DNA from: Eubacterium sp. AF36-5BH
GTDB taxonomy: Bacteria > Bacillota > Clostridia > Lachnospirales > Lachnospiraceae
DNA: 64,000 nucleotides
NCBI RefSeq assembly: GCF_003460505.1
Contig: NZ_QTVG01000006.1
Span: 186,001 to 250,000 of the forward strand
Direction: 5' to 3'
The notes under the pieces are model-generated. The model was not told the DNA's origin. It was given only the letters and a program-made list of their open reading frames with translations, and did not search any database. Below, piece after piece: positions 51,487 through 61,500 of the stretch. Every line of letters starts with the position of its first letter. The stretch's first letter is position 1. The position numbers and the translations under genes were made by a program.

Positions 51487-53989
51487 ACATAAAAAGATTA
51501 AAATTACAGCACTTGTGGTATGTCTCTTATGCGTCCTTTCACTTAGCGCTGCAGTAGCAGCTGCGTTCTTGAATACAAATAGAGATACAAGACCTGCACC
51601 TGACAAGGTAACATCTAATATGAAAGTAACAAACGCATATCAGTTACTTTGTAAGAAAGGTAATTATGAATATTATTTCAGAGATGACCGCGATATTATC
51701 TTAGTTAGAAACACAAAGACAAAATATGTTTGGAAAACAGGTGTAGATGTTGCACTTCCTAAAGAAATTGAAGAAGCTTTAGATGTTGTAACAAGTGCAA
51801 AAGAAGATAAAGATCCTTCAGAAATCAAAGATTACGCTGAGGAAAAGGGAATGACAGTTGCGCAGGTTAAAGAACTTGCCAACACACCAAAGGATTCATC
51901 ATTTACTAATGACCAGTATGCAGCATTTGCAAACTCAATTGTTACAGTTGAGTATTATACAGGTTCAGGTAAGAGTATGAAGATTACAAGAGTTTCATCA
52001 GCAGCAGCTAGTGAGAATGATGGAAAATCAGGACTTAGCAAAGTTGATAAAGAAAAGGGAGAATACAAATTAGAATGTGTATTCAAACTTGGTGATGATG
52101 ATTTAGGCATGAATGTATATATTACATTCGGTGATGATGGAAATATCAAATACGATATACCATATAAAGAACTTACAGGTTCAGGCATCAAGAAAATCGC
52201 TAACGTAATCATTACACCGTTCTTAGGAACAAGTGGTGGTGCTACATTAGCATATGATGAAGAAGAAGCTGACTGGGTTAAGTTACAGGGAAAAGAATTA
52301 ACACCTGGTTATGCATTAATACCTGACGGAAGTGGAGCTTTAGTAAGATTCGCAACAAACAATACAAAGTTCAGTGAATATCAGGGTAAGGTTTATGGAA
52401 CAGATCCATCAACAAACTTAACATATTATGCAACAAGCGATGACGTTGTTCCTGTACAGGAACCAACAATGCCGGTATTCGGTATTTCACATGGTGATGG
52501 AACACAGGCAGCATTTGTTGCTTACGCTGATAAGGGTGATGAATACATGAGCATAAATGCAGTCCCTTCAACAACAGCAGAAGGTGAAGTAAGATATACA
52601 TACGCTTACCCAACATTTAAGTTCAATTCAGAATATTATCAGGTAACAAACCAGAAGGGTGATTCTTACAGAAAGACACAGGATACACCAAACAAGGTTG
52701 ATATTTCAATGACATATCAGTTCTTAAGTGGCGATGGAAGTGATGGAACACCATCAGCAGATTACGCAGGTATGGCTCAGGCATACAGACAGCATTTAAT
52801 TGATAATGGAACATTGAAAGAAAGAACAACAGAAGGTTCAAACATTCCAATTAGAGTTGACTTCTTAATGTCAGATTCAAAGAAAGGTGTATTCTCAACA
52901 CAGCAGGTAACAGTAACAACTGCTGATGATGTAAGAAACATCTTAAGCAAGTTAACAAAAGATGGAGTTGAAAATATTAATACAGGTTTAATCGGATGGC
53001 AAAGCGGTGGAGAAACATTATCAAAGCCAAACAGCACAAGTTTTTCAAGTGCCGTAGGAAGTGAAAGTAAGTTTACTTCATTAATATCTGATTTTGCTAA
53101 GAAGAATGTTGATATTTCATTCTCAAGAGAGTTTACAACAATTAATGAAGATATGGTAAGTTACTACAGCAACGCTGCTAAGCACTTAAATACAAAATAC
53201 CTTCAGGTTGATAAAACAGATATTTTACCAAAGAATGCTCCAGTAACAGAATTTGGTTATGCACTTCCTAAGAAGACAGCACAGTGGATGGATGACTTAT
53301 ATGAAGACTTAGGAGAAGACAGCAAGTCATTTACAATTGACGGAGCATCAAATGTATTAGTTAGTACATACAGTAGTGATGGTGTAGAAACAACAGTAAG
53401 CGATGCAATTAAGTTATATCAGAATTCATTACAGAAAATGAAGAAGAATGGTACAACACTTAACTTAGTAGCACCAAACAAATACTTATGGAAATACACA
53501 GACAGATACTTACAGTCACCTGTAGGAACATCACAGTATGTATACGAAACAGATACAGTTCCATTTTTACAGATGGTACTTAACGGTACAATGGAAGTAT
53601 ATGCACCATATGCAAACTTTTCATTCTACTCAACAACAGACCAGTTAAGAATGATTGACTACAATATTTGTCCTTCATTTGTATTAACACAGGAACCATC
53701 ATATCTTTTAGCATCAACAACTTCATCAGACTACTATTCAACAGAGTTTGAACAGTATGAGCAACTTGTAAAAGATATTTACAACAAAGTCAACACACCA
53801 TTATCTAAGGTTGTTGGATATAAGTGGTCAGGCCGTAAGGTAGTAAGTGACGGTGTTATCGTTAATACATACAAGAAAGACGGAGATACAAAGAGTATAG
53901 TAATTAACTATACAAAGGATAAAGTTACTGTAGGAAATACAGAAGTAGCTGCACAGAGTGCAGAAGTAATTGAAGGAGGTGTTAAATAA
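51470..53989 (+). CDS. DUF5696-type surface protein of the sugar locus
   Basis: This 839-residue protein has an N-terminal transmembrane or uncleaved signal segment (about 10-32). A large extracellular region includes AYQLLCKKGNYEYYFRDDRDIILVRN near the start and a TIM-barrel-like middle (about 460-720; GVENINTGLIGWQSGGETLSKP, KKNVDISFSREFTTINEDM). This matches, by memory, DUF5696 proteins found next to YIP1 and carbohydrate permease genes in Paenibacillus and Lachnospiraceae. A glycosidase-like fold is suspected, but no catalytic pair could be assigned. AAAGGAG lies before the ATG inside the previous gene. Confidence 0.75.
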   Translation: MLQAAKHKKIKITALVVCLLCVLSLSAAVAAAFLNTNRDTRPAPDKVTSNMKVTNAYQLLCKKGNYEYYFRDDRDIILVRNTKTKYVWKTGVDVALPKEIEEALDVVTSAKEDKDPSEIKDYAEEKGMTVAQVKELANTPKDSSFTNDQYAAFANSIVTVEYYTGSGKSMKITRVSSAAASENDGKSGLSKVDKEKGEYKLECVFKLGDDDLGMNVYITFGDDGNIKYDIPYKELTGSGIKKIANVIITPFLGTSGGATLAYDEEEADWVKLQGKELTPGYALIPDGSGALVRFATNNTKFSEYQGKVYGTDPSTNLTYYATSDDVVPVQEPTMPVFGISHGDGTQAAFVAYADKGDEYMSINAVPSTTAEGEVRYTYAYPTFKFNSEYYQVTNQKGDSYRKTQDTPNKVDISMTYQFLSGDGSDGTPSADYAGMAQAYRQHLIDNGTLKERTTEGSNIPIRVDFLMSDSKKGVFSTQQVTVTTADDVRNILSKLTKDGVENINTGLIGWQSGGETLSKPNSTSFSSAVGSESKFTSLISDFAKKNVDISFSREFTTINEDMVSYYSNAAKHLNTKYLQVDKTDILPKNAPVTEFGYALPKKTAQWMDDLYEDLGEDSKSFTIDGASNVLVSTYSSDGVETTVSDAIKLYQNSLQKMKKNGTTLNLVAPNKYLWKYTDRYLQSPVGTSQYVYETDTVPFLQMVLNGTMEVYAPYANFSFYSTTDQLRMIDYNICPSFVLTQEPSYLLASTTSSDYYSTEFEQYEQLVKDIYNKVNTPLSKVVGYKWSGRKVVSDGVIVNTYKKDGDTKSIVINYTKDKVTVGNTEVAAQSAEVIEGGVK

Positions 53990-55077
53990 TGGCTGAAGAA
54001 AAGAAGACAACAGAAGTAAAGACAACTCCTAAAAAAGACAAGCCAAAAAAGGCTAAGAAAATGCGTACATACCAGCAGAGACAGGACAGAACAGGTTATA
54101 TGTTCATGGCTCCTTGGATTGTAGGTTTTGCATTATTTACATTGTTCCCATTTGTATTTACTATTTATTTAAGTTTTACAAATGTAAAGAGAACAATCAG
54201 AGGATATGAAATTGAATGGACAGGCGTAGGAAACTACGTTAAGGCGTTCATTGGAAATAGTGAATTTACACCTGCGTTAATTAAGTATTTACAGATGATT
54301 ATACCTTACACATTTATTGTAGTAGTATTATCATTTATTATCGCTTACCTTTTAAATAAGATTAAAGTAGGTAAGGGTGTTTTGAGAACAATTTATTTCT
54401 TACCTGTTATTATCATGTCTGGTCCGGTTATGACACAGATTATGGAAGTGCAGGGGGCCGCAGGACAGGCCGCAGCTCAGGCTGCTACATCAGCCGCGGC
54501 GCCAGAAACAACCAATGCATATTTAAATATATTTATTATGCAGATTATAGACAGTTATTCACCGGCACTTGGAAATGCCCTAGCAGGTGTATTTGATCAG
54601 TTATCAATTATACTTTGGTTTACAGGTATTCCAATTGTATTATTTATCAATGGTTTACAGAAAATCAACCCAAGTGTTTACGAAGCAGCAAAGATTGACT
54701 CAGCCAATGCTTGGCAGATTATGTGGAAGATAACAATTCCAATGTTAAAACAGATTGGACTTATTATTACAGTCTTCACAGTAATACAGCTTGGTATGTT
54801 CAGCTCAATTAACCCATTATATGAGTTAATTCAGGAAAAGACAGGTGAAACAGGTTCAGGTCTTGGATATGCCGCAACTTACGCATGGATATACGCGTTA
54901 GTGGTACTCTTACTTGTTGGATTTGTGTTCTTACTATTTAGAGATAAGAAACCAAAAGATATCAAGGCAAGACAGAAGCAGGAAAAGAAATTAAAGAAGC
55001 TGGAAAAACAGCAGAAGAGAAGATTAAATTCTCAGAAGAGACATCAGGCAAAGGAGGCAAAGTTATATGGCAAATAA
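53989..55077 (+). CDS. Sugar ABC transporter permease (MalF-type), second pair
   Basis: This 362-residue permease has a long basic N-terminus (1-30, KTTPKKDKPKKAKKMRTYQQ) and a basic C-terminal tail (315-362) not usual in the family. The EAA loop is YEAAKIDSANAWQIMWKITIPMLKQ. An Ala/Gln-rich insertion (AAGQAAAQAATSAAAPE, about 160-177) lies in an extracytoplasmic loop. The gene is translationally coupled to the DUF5696 gene (TAATG). Confidence 0.92.
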   Translation: MAEEKKTTEVKTTPKKDKPKKAKKMRTYQQRQDRTGYMFMAPWIVGFALFTLFPFVFTIYLSFTNVKRTIRGYEIEWTGVGNYVKAFIGNSEFTPALIKYLQMIIPYTFIVVVLSFIIAYLLNKIKVGKGVLRTIYFLPVIIMSGPVMTQIMEVQGAAGQAAAQAATSAAAPETTNAYLNIFIMQIIDSYSPALGNALAGVFDQLSIILWFTGIPIVLFINGLQKINPSVYEAAKIDSANAWQIMWKITIPMLKQIGLIITVFTVIQLGMFSSINPLYELIQEKTGETGSGLGYAATYAWIYALVVLLLVGFVFLLFRDKKPKDIKARQKQEKKLKKLEKQQKRRLNSQKRHQAKEAKLYGK

Positions 55078-56023
55078 AAATAACAGTGCAAAGAAGATTG
55101 ATTTGTCATCAGTTAAGAAAATCAACTTTGCCAAATTAAAGAGATTAAAAGCTGTAAACATTATTTCAAAATTTGCAATTTACTTTGTATTAATTTGTAT
55201 TGGATTCATTTTCTTAGAGCCAATCTTTGAAATGATTTCCAAATCAATTATGACAACAAAGGACTTAATTGATCCATCAATTACATGGATTGCAAAACAT
55301 GCAACATTAGATAACTTTAAAAATGCTATTGGAACACTTGATATTCCAACATCAATTTTAAACTCAATTTGGTACTCAGCATTACTTGCTATTGCTCAGA
55401 CATTTGTATCAGCAACAACAGGTTTTGCATTATCAAGATACACATTTAGAGGAAGAAACTTCTGGTTTGTAATGTTAATTATGGCATTCATTCTTCCGGT
55501 ACCACTTTTAACAGTACCAAGAATTATGATGTTCAGTACAGTTGAAAGCATTTTAGGATTTAAATTAATTAACACAGTTGTTCCACAGTTCTTATTAGCA
55601 TTATTAGGACAGGGAACATACTCAACAATGTTGGTATTGATATTCTACAATTTCTTTAACATGATACCAAAGTCACTTGATGAAGCAGCAATGATCGATG
55701 GTGCCGGTTCATTAAAAGTTTTCTATCATGTAGCAATTAGATTATCAATTTCAACAATCTTAGTTGTATTCTTATTCTCATTCGTATTTAACTGGAATGA
55801 AACATATACAACTAACATACTGACAGGTGATGCTTTAGAGTTATTACCGGGAAGATTATCATTATTTGATAACGGTTCAACTTCAAATGCCGTAAGTGAG
55901 TTAAACGAAGCCATCAAGATGGCAGCTACACTTATAGCAATTGCACCATTGTTAGTATTGTACGCATGCGTACAGAGACAGTTCATCGAAGGTATCGAAA
56001 ATACAGGTATCACAGGTGAATAA
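55067..56023 (+). CDS. Sugar ABC transporter permease (MalG-type), second pair
   Basis: This 318-residue permease has the EAA loop LDEAAMIDGAGSLKVFYHVAIRLSIS. It overlaps the preceding permease gene by 11 bases, with AAAGGAGG before the ATG. It forms the second transmembrane pair of the locus. The ATP-hydrolysing subunit must come from elsewhere in the genome. Confidence 0.92.
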   Translation: MANKNNSAKKIDLSSVKKINFAKLKRLKAVNIISKFAIYFVLICIGFIFLEPIFEMISKSIMTTKDLIDPSITWIAKHATLDNFKNAIGTLDIPTSILNSIWYSALLAIAQTFVSATTGFALSRYTFRGRNFWFVMLIMAFILPVPLLTVPRIMMFSTVESILGFKLINTVVPQFLLALLGQGTYSTMLVLIFYNFFNMIPKSLDEAAMIDGAGSLKVFYHVAIRLSISTILVVFLFSFVFNWNETYTTNILTGDALELLPGRLSLFDNGSTSNAVSELNEAIKMAATLIAIAPLLVLYACVQRQFIEGIENTGITGE

Positions 56024-56028
56024 AACAT

Positions 56029-56060
56029 TTTAGAACAGGTGCGTAAAGCATCTGTTCTAA
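56029..56060 (+). promoter_or_regulatory. Hairpin between the permease and GH16 genes
   Basis: TAGAACAGGTGC, loop GTAAA, GCATCTGTTCTA form a stable stem with no T-run. It may protect or process the transcript, or set a different level for the secreted enzyme, rather than terminate. Confidence 0.5.
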
Positions 56061-56083
56061 CAGATGAAAGTAGAGGGCAAAAT

Positions 56084-57487
56084 ATGAATAAGATGTTAAA
56101 GAAAATCACATCTGTTGCATTAGCAATCGCTATGGTTGTTACTACAGTTTATGTAGGAAATCCAACAACAGCACAGGCAAAAGTAACAATCAAGTCTAAG
56201 AAGACAGTTACTTTAATCGCAGGAAACAGCAGCAAAATTAAAGTTAAACAAAAAGGTGCTAAGTTTACATCAAGCAATAAGAAAATTGCTACAGTTTCAA
56301 AAAAAGGAAAAATCAAGGCTAAAAAGCCTGGTACTTGCAAAATTACAGTAAAAGTAAAGAAGAGCAAGAAGAAAGTAACTGTTAAGGTTACACCTGGCGC
56401 AACATCAATTGATTACGCAAAGAACACAGCAACTAATGGTATTTCATTAGAGTGGACTGGTGTAAGCGGTGCAACAGGCTACCAGATTTACTATTCAACA
56501 AACTCAAAGAGTGGATTTAAAGTAACAACAGTTGGAAAAGTTACAAGAACAACAGTTAATGGTTTAACAGCAGGTTCAACTTATTACTTCAAGATTAAAC
56601 CTATTGCAAAAGTAAGAGGTAAGACTTATGTATGTTCAAAGTTCTCAAACGTAGTATCAGACAAAGTTCGTAAGATGGTTTGGAATGATGAATTTAGTGG
56701 AACAACAATTGATTCAACAAAATGGACTACAGAAGGCGCAACTGGTAACGGTGGTCCGGAAAATCCTGGCTTTGGAAACAAAGAAAGACAGAATTATCAG
56801 CCGGAATATTCAGAAGTTAAAGATGGAAATCTTATTATTAAGCCACAGTTCGAATGGAATCCTAGAACAAAAACAGTTGTAAATAATTCAATTTATTCAA
56901 CAAAACTTTGGACAAGAGGATTATATACATTAACATATGGTAAGGTTGAATTTAGAGCTAAGTTACCGAAAGGACAGGGAACATGGGCTGCATGTTGGAT
57001 GTTAGGTAATGATAGTAATTATGGTACATGGCCAAAATGTGGTGAAATTGATGTTTTAGAAACAATGAGTGAAGCATCAAAGACAGTTATTCCACAGTCA
57101 ATTCATAATACAAAATTCAATGGTATGCCAACAAGTTCAGGTAACAAATACAAGCATACTACAGTAGCTACAGCAACAAGCGAATATCATACATATGGTA
57201 TTATTTGGAATGCCAAGGAAGTTACATTTACAATTGATGGTAAGGTAACATGGTCATATAACCCATCAAGATATATGGCTACAGGAAATGCTTGGGCTAA
57301 CAGCAGTATTTGGCCATTTAACAAGCCATTCTACTTAATTATTAACTGTGCTATTGGTGGAACACTTGGTGGAAATATCGGAACAAACTACTGGACAAAA
57401 GTAGGCACAAAGACTTACCCGGACGGCGGAGTTAATGATGTATATCAGGATAAGATGTACGTTGATTATGTAAGAGTATATCAGTAA
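56084..57487 (+). CDS. Secreted GH16 beta-1,3-glucanase (laminarinase type)
   Basis: This protein of about 467 residues starts at 56084 behind AGAGGG. Domains in order: signal peptide (1-32), a Lys-rich bacterial Ig-like (BIG2-type) domain (33-103; SSNKKIATVSKKGKIKAKKPGT), a fibronectin type III domain (110-195), and a GH16 catalytic domain (198-467). The active-site motif is E321-I-D323-V-L-E326; the extra residue (beta-bulge form ExDxxE) is typical of 1,3-glucanases rather than lichenases. An Ig-plus-fnIII module probably attaches or spaces the enzyme at the surface; no sortase motif is present. It should release beta-1,3-gluco-oligosaccharides for the adjacent transporters. Confidence 0.9.
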   Translation: MNKMLKKITSVALAIAMVVTTVYVGNPTTAQAKVTIKSKKTVTLIAGNSSKIKVKQKGAKFTSSNKKIATVSKKGKIKAKKPGTCKITVKVKKSKKKVTVKVTPGATSIDYAKNTATNGISLEWTGVSGATGYQIYYSTNSKSGFKVTTVGKVTRTTVNGLTAGSTYYFKIKPIAKVRGKTYVCSKFSNVVSDKVRKMVWNDEFSGTTIDSTKWTTEGATGNGGPENPGFGNKERQNYQPEYSEVKDGNLIIKPQFEWNPRTKTVVNNSIYSTKLWTRGLYTLTYGKVEFRAKLPKGQGTWAACWMLGNDSNYGTWPKCGEIDVLETMSEASKTVIPQSIHNTKFNGMPTSSGNKYKHTTVATATSEYHTYGIIWNAKEVTFTIDGKVTWSYNPSRYMATGNAWANSSIWPFNKPFYLIINCAIGGTLGGNIGTNYWTKVGTKTYPDGGVNDVYQDKMYVDYVRVYQ

Positions 57488-57496
57488 AAATAAAGT

Positions 57497-57524
57497 AACA
57501 AGGAGGCTTTAAGCCTCCCTTGTT
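57497..57524 (+). terminator. Terminator after the GH16 gene
   Basis: AACAAGGAGGCTT pairs with AAGCCTCCCTTGTT. The stem is strong, but there is little downstream T-run, so it may only attenuate before the LacI gene. Confidence 0.65.
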
Positions 57525-57559
57525 GCGAAACTTTCCAAGTAGATTAGGAGGATTATTGT

Positions 57560-58558
57560 ATGGTTACAATAAAAGACGTTGCCAGAGAAGCGGGAGTGGC
57601 AATATCAACAGTTTCAAATGTGTTTAATAACGCAGATATCGTTAGTGAAGAGACAAAACAAAAAGTATTAAATGCAGTAGAAAAACTTCATTACATACCA
57701 AATATGAATGCAAAGTTATTAAAGTCTAATAGAAAAAATACAATAGGCCTCTTTTTAACAAGTTTACAAGGTGATTTCTATAAGGTATTAACACAGGCAA
57801 TTCATTTACAGTGTAAATTAAATAATTACATGTTAAATATTTATATAAGTAATGACAACTCACCGGATGAAATATACAGAATGATTATTGCATCAGGTGT
57901 TGCAGGCGCAATTATTTACCATGAAGACTTAACAGGTGATTATGTAAAAAGAATTGCAACAGTAAATATCCCTATGGTATTTATTGACAGAGATAGCAAA
58001 GGTAAGAACATTTCAGGCGTTTTAGTTGATGACAAATTGGGCGCATCAATGGCAATTGATTACTTATTAAAATTAGGACATAAGAGAGTCGGTTACATGC
58101 ACGGAAATGATACGGGAGATGACAAACATCGTTATCAGGGATATGTTGAAATGATGCAGAAGCATAATCTCCCAATTGATGAAGACATTGTTTTAAGAGG
58201 TTACTACGAAGAGAGCCTGGCATACAGCGAGATGCGCTCTATGCTATCAAGTGGAATAAAGATTCCTGATGCAATGTTTTGTGCCAATGACGAAATGGCT
58301 TGGGGTTGCATAAAAGCGCTACAGGATGTGGGAATTAAGGTTCCTGAACAGGTAAGCGTAATAGGATACGATGACAGCACAATTAGTGGCTATTATGGCG
58401 TTCCACTTACAACAGTACACAGCCCAATTACAGAAATGGGTAGTGCAAGCGCAAATGAATTATTCAGATTATTAAACGATGATGGTGACAGGAGCGGTAC
58501 AGTTACAAAACTTTCACCAAAGATGGTTTACAGAAGTTCATGCGGAAAACGCAAATAA
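57560..58558 (+). CDS. LacI-family regulator of the glucan locus
   Basis: This 332-residue protein has a helix-turn-helix (TIKDVAREAGVAISTVSNVF, residues 3-22), a hinge (NAKLLKSNRKNTIGL) and an effector domain with GVLVDDKLGASMAIDYL and VIGYDDSTISGYYGVPLTTV. Its position between the GH16 gene and the phosphorylase genes makes it the likely local regulator. The effector is probably a glucan oligosaccharide or derivative, which is inference. AGGAGG is upstream of the ATG; the first phosphorylase begins 13 bases after its stop. Confidence 0.93.
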   Translation: MVTIKDVAREAGVAISTVSNVFNNADIVSEETKQKVLNAVEKLHYIPNMNAKLLKSNRKNTIGLFLTSLQGDFYKVLTQAIHLQCKLNNYMLNIYISNDNSPDEIYRMIIASGVAGAIIYHEDLTGDYVKRIATVNIPMVFIDRDSKGKNISGVLVDDKLGASMAIDYLLKLGHKRVGYMHGNDTGDDKHRYQGYVEMMQKHNLPIDEDIVLRGYYEESLAYSEMRSMLSSGIKIPDAMFCANDEMAWGCIKALQDVGIKVPEQVSVIGYDDSTISGYYGVPLTTVHSPITEMGSASANELFRLLNDDGDRSGTVTKLSPKMVYRSSCGKRK

Positions 58559-58571
58559 AAAGGAGATTATT

Positions 58572-61500
58572 ATGGAGAATTATAGACTTGAAGGTAAGAC
58601 ATTTGTTATAGATGATTATGACAGATTGCCAGCTTTTTCAAGCTTTTTACCTGGTCTTGCAGGTGTAAAGGGTATTCCAATGTGGACGTTCTACACAAAC
58701 AGAGGACAGGGAATGAACAGTTTTGGTATTGATAACAAGGGCAATGCCATTATGGAATTTAATTCAGCTAATACAGCTTTTGAAAACACAACAGTAAAGG
58801 GTTTTAGAACATTCTTAAAAATTGACGGCGAATATTATGAACCATTTTTCAAATATGAAAAAGAAGCAAAACGTCAGATTAGAATGAATAAAAATAGTTT
58901 CAAGATTATTGAAACAAATGAAAAATACGGTATTGAAGTAACGGTTAATTACTTCATTCTTCCAAACGAAAGTATTGGAGCATTAGTTAGACAGGTTTCA
59001 GTGAAGAACATTTCTGATTCTGCAAAAGATATTGAAGTTATTGACGGACTTCCAAAGATTATTACATACGGAATCTCAAATGGTGAATTCAAGGAAATGT
59101 CAAACTTATTTAAGAGTTGGGCATACATTAAGAACATTGATAACAAGGTTCCATACTACACACTTAGAGCATCAACAAAGGATTCAGCAGAAGTTTCAGA
59201 TGTTGAAGGTGGTTACTACTATCTTACAATTAAAGGTGGAGAATTACAGGATGTAATCTACGATGTGGATACAGTATTCGGATATGATCTTTCATTAATG
59301 ACACCTGTAAGATTTATCGAAGGTGGAATTGATAACGTAAAAGCAAAAGAACAGTGTTTCGCAAACAAAGTTCCTTGCGGATTTACAGCATTACATGAAA
59401 CAGTAGCTGCAAACGAAGCAATCACATTTGATACAATGATGGGATTTGCAGGTTCAGAAGAACAGATTAATTCAAAGGTTTCTACATTTACAAAGCCTGG
59501 CTATATTGCAGACAAGTTTGTAGAAGCAGAAGAATTAGCAGATAGCTTCACATCTGACATTAAGACACATACATCTGCCGGAAAATTTGACCAGTACATT
59601 GAACAGTGTTACTTAGATAACTTCTTAAGAGGTGGTTATCCATATGTTCTTAACAAAGATGGTAATAAGTCTATAATTCATTTATTTAGTAGAAAACATG
59701 GAGATCCGGAAAGAGATTACAACTTCTTCTCTATTGCTGCTGAATATTATTCACAGGGCAACGGAAACTTCAGAGATGTTTCTCAGAATAGAAGAAATGA
59801 TGTATTCTTCAATAAAGATGTTGGAGAATTCAACGTTAAAACTTTCTTCAGTTTAGTACAGGCTGATGGTTACAACCCATTAGAAGTACGTCCAAGTTTA
59901 TTTAACGTAATTGAAGGAAAAGAAGACGAAGTTAATGCTTATGTAAAAGGAAACATTGACGGAGATGCAACAGCCATTGAAAAAATTGTTGCAGGTAAGT
60001 TTACACCTGGTCAGATTTCAAACACAATTGCAAAACTTGGTTTAAAAGTAAAAATTGATGATGGTGATTTCATTGCAGAAATCTTAAATGATTGTGACCA
60101 GAACATTGAAGCCGGATTTGGTGAAGGTTACTGGAGCGATCACTGGGATTACAACATGGATTTAGTAGATAACTACTTAAGTGTATTCCCTGATAAGATT
60201 AACGAATTATTATTCGAAGACAAAACATACAAGTTCTATGACAGCGTTGCATACGTTGTACCAAGAGATGAAAAGTATGTTATTAATAAAAAAGGTGACG
60301 TACGTCAGTACGGCATGGAAGTTGAAGATGAAGAAAAACTTGCACGTCCGGGATTTAACAAGTGGGCAACTAACTGGTTAAAGACAAAAGACGAAAAGAT
60401 TTATGAAACATCTTTAGCTGTTAAGATGGTTATTTTAGCACTTAGCAAATTTGCTCAGCTTGACGTTGACGGAATCGGTGTTGAAATGGAAGGTGGAAAG
60501 CCGGGCTGGAATGATGCCATGAACGGTCTTCCTGGATTATTCGGTTCAGGTACACCTGAAACATTTGAATTAAAGAGATTAGTAAACTTCATCATTAACA
60601 ACTTTGATGGAGAAGGTGAAGTTACAATGCCTGCTGAAATTGCAAAATACTTAGATGATGTTAAGGCAGCACTTGACGAATACAACAATGGAACAATTAA
60701 TGACTTCCAGTATTGGGATAAGGTTGCAACAATCAGAGAAGCTTACAGAGAAACAATTAAACTTTACTTAAGCGGTGAAGAAACAGTTGTATCAAAAGCT
60801 CACATTGTAGAAGTATTCAAGGCATTCGAAGCTAAGATTGAAAAAGGTATTGCAAAGGCTGTTGAAATGGGTAACGGACTTGTGCCAACATACATTACAC
60901 ATGAAGCAGTTGATTTTGAACCAGTTGTAGATGAAAATGGAGAACCTGTAATTAGTCATTACGGACTTCAGAAGGCAAAGGTTAAGGAATTTAAAGCAGT
61001 TGCTTTACCATACTTCCTTGAAGGACCAGCCCGTATGATGGGTTACGAAGATGTAGATACAGCAAGAGACATGTACAACAAAGTTAAGAACACAGGTCTT
61101 TATGATGAGAAACTTGCTATGTACAAGACTTCAGCATCAATTGAAGAATGTTCAATGGAAAATGGACGTTGTCGTGCGTTTACTCCAGGATGGCAGGAAA
61201 GAGAAAATGTATTCTTACATATGGAGTACAAATATCTCTTAGCTATGATTAAAGCAGGTTTATATGATGAATATTATGAAACAATTAAGGGGGCACTTAT
61301 TCCATTCTTAGATCCAAATATGTATGGTAGAAGTACACTTGAAAATTCATCATTTATTGCATCAAGCGTAAATCCAAATGAAGATGTTCATGGTAGAGGA
61401 TTTGTTGCAAGACTTTCAGGTTCAACAACAGAAATGATTTCTATGTGGATTCAGATGATGATGGGTGGCAAAGTATTTACTTATGAAGACGGTAAGCTTG

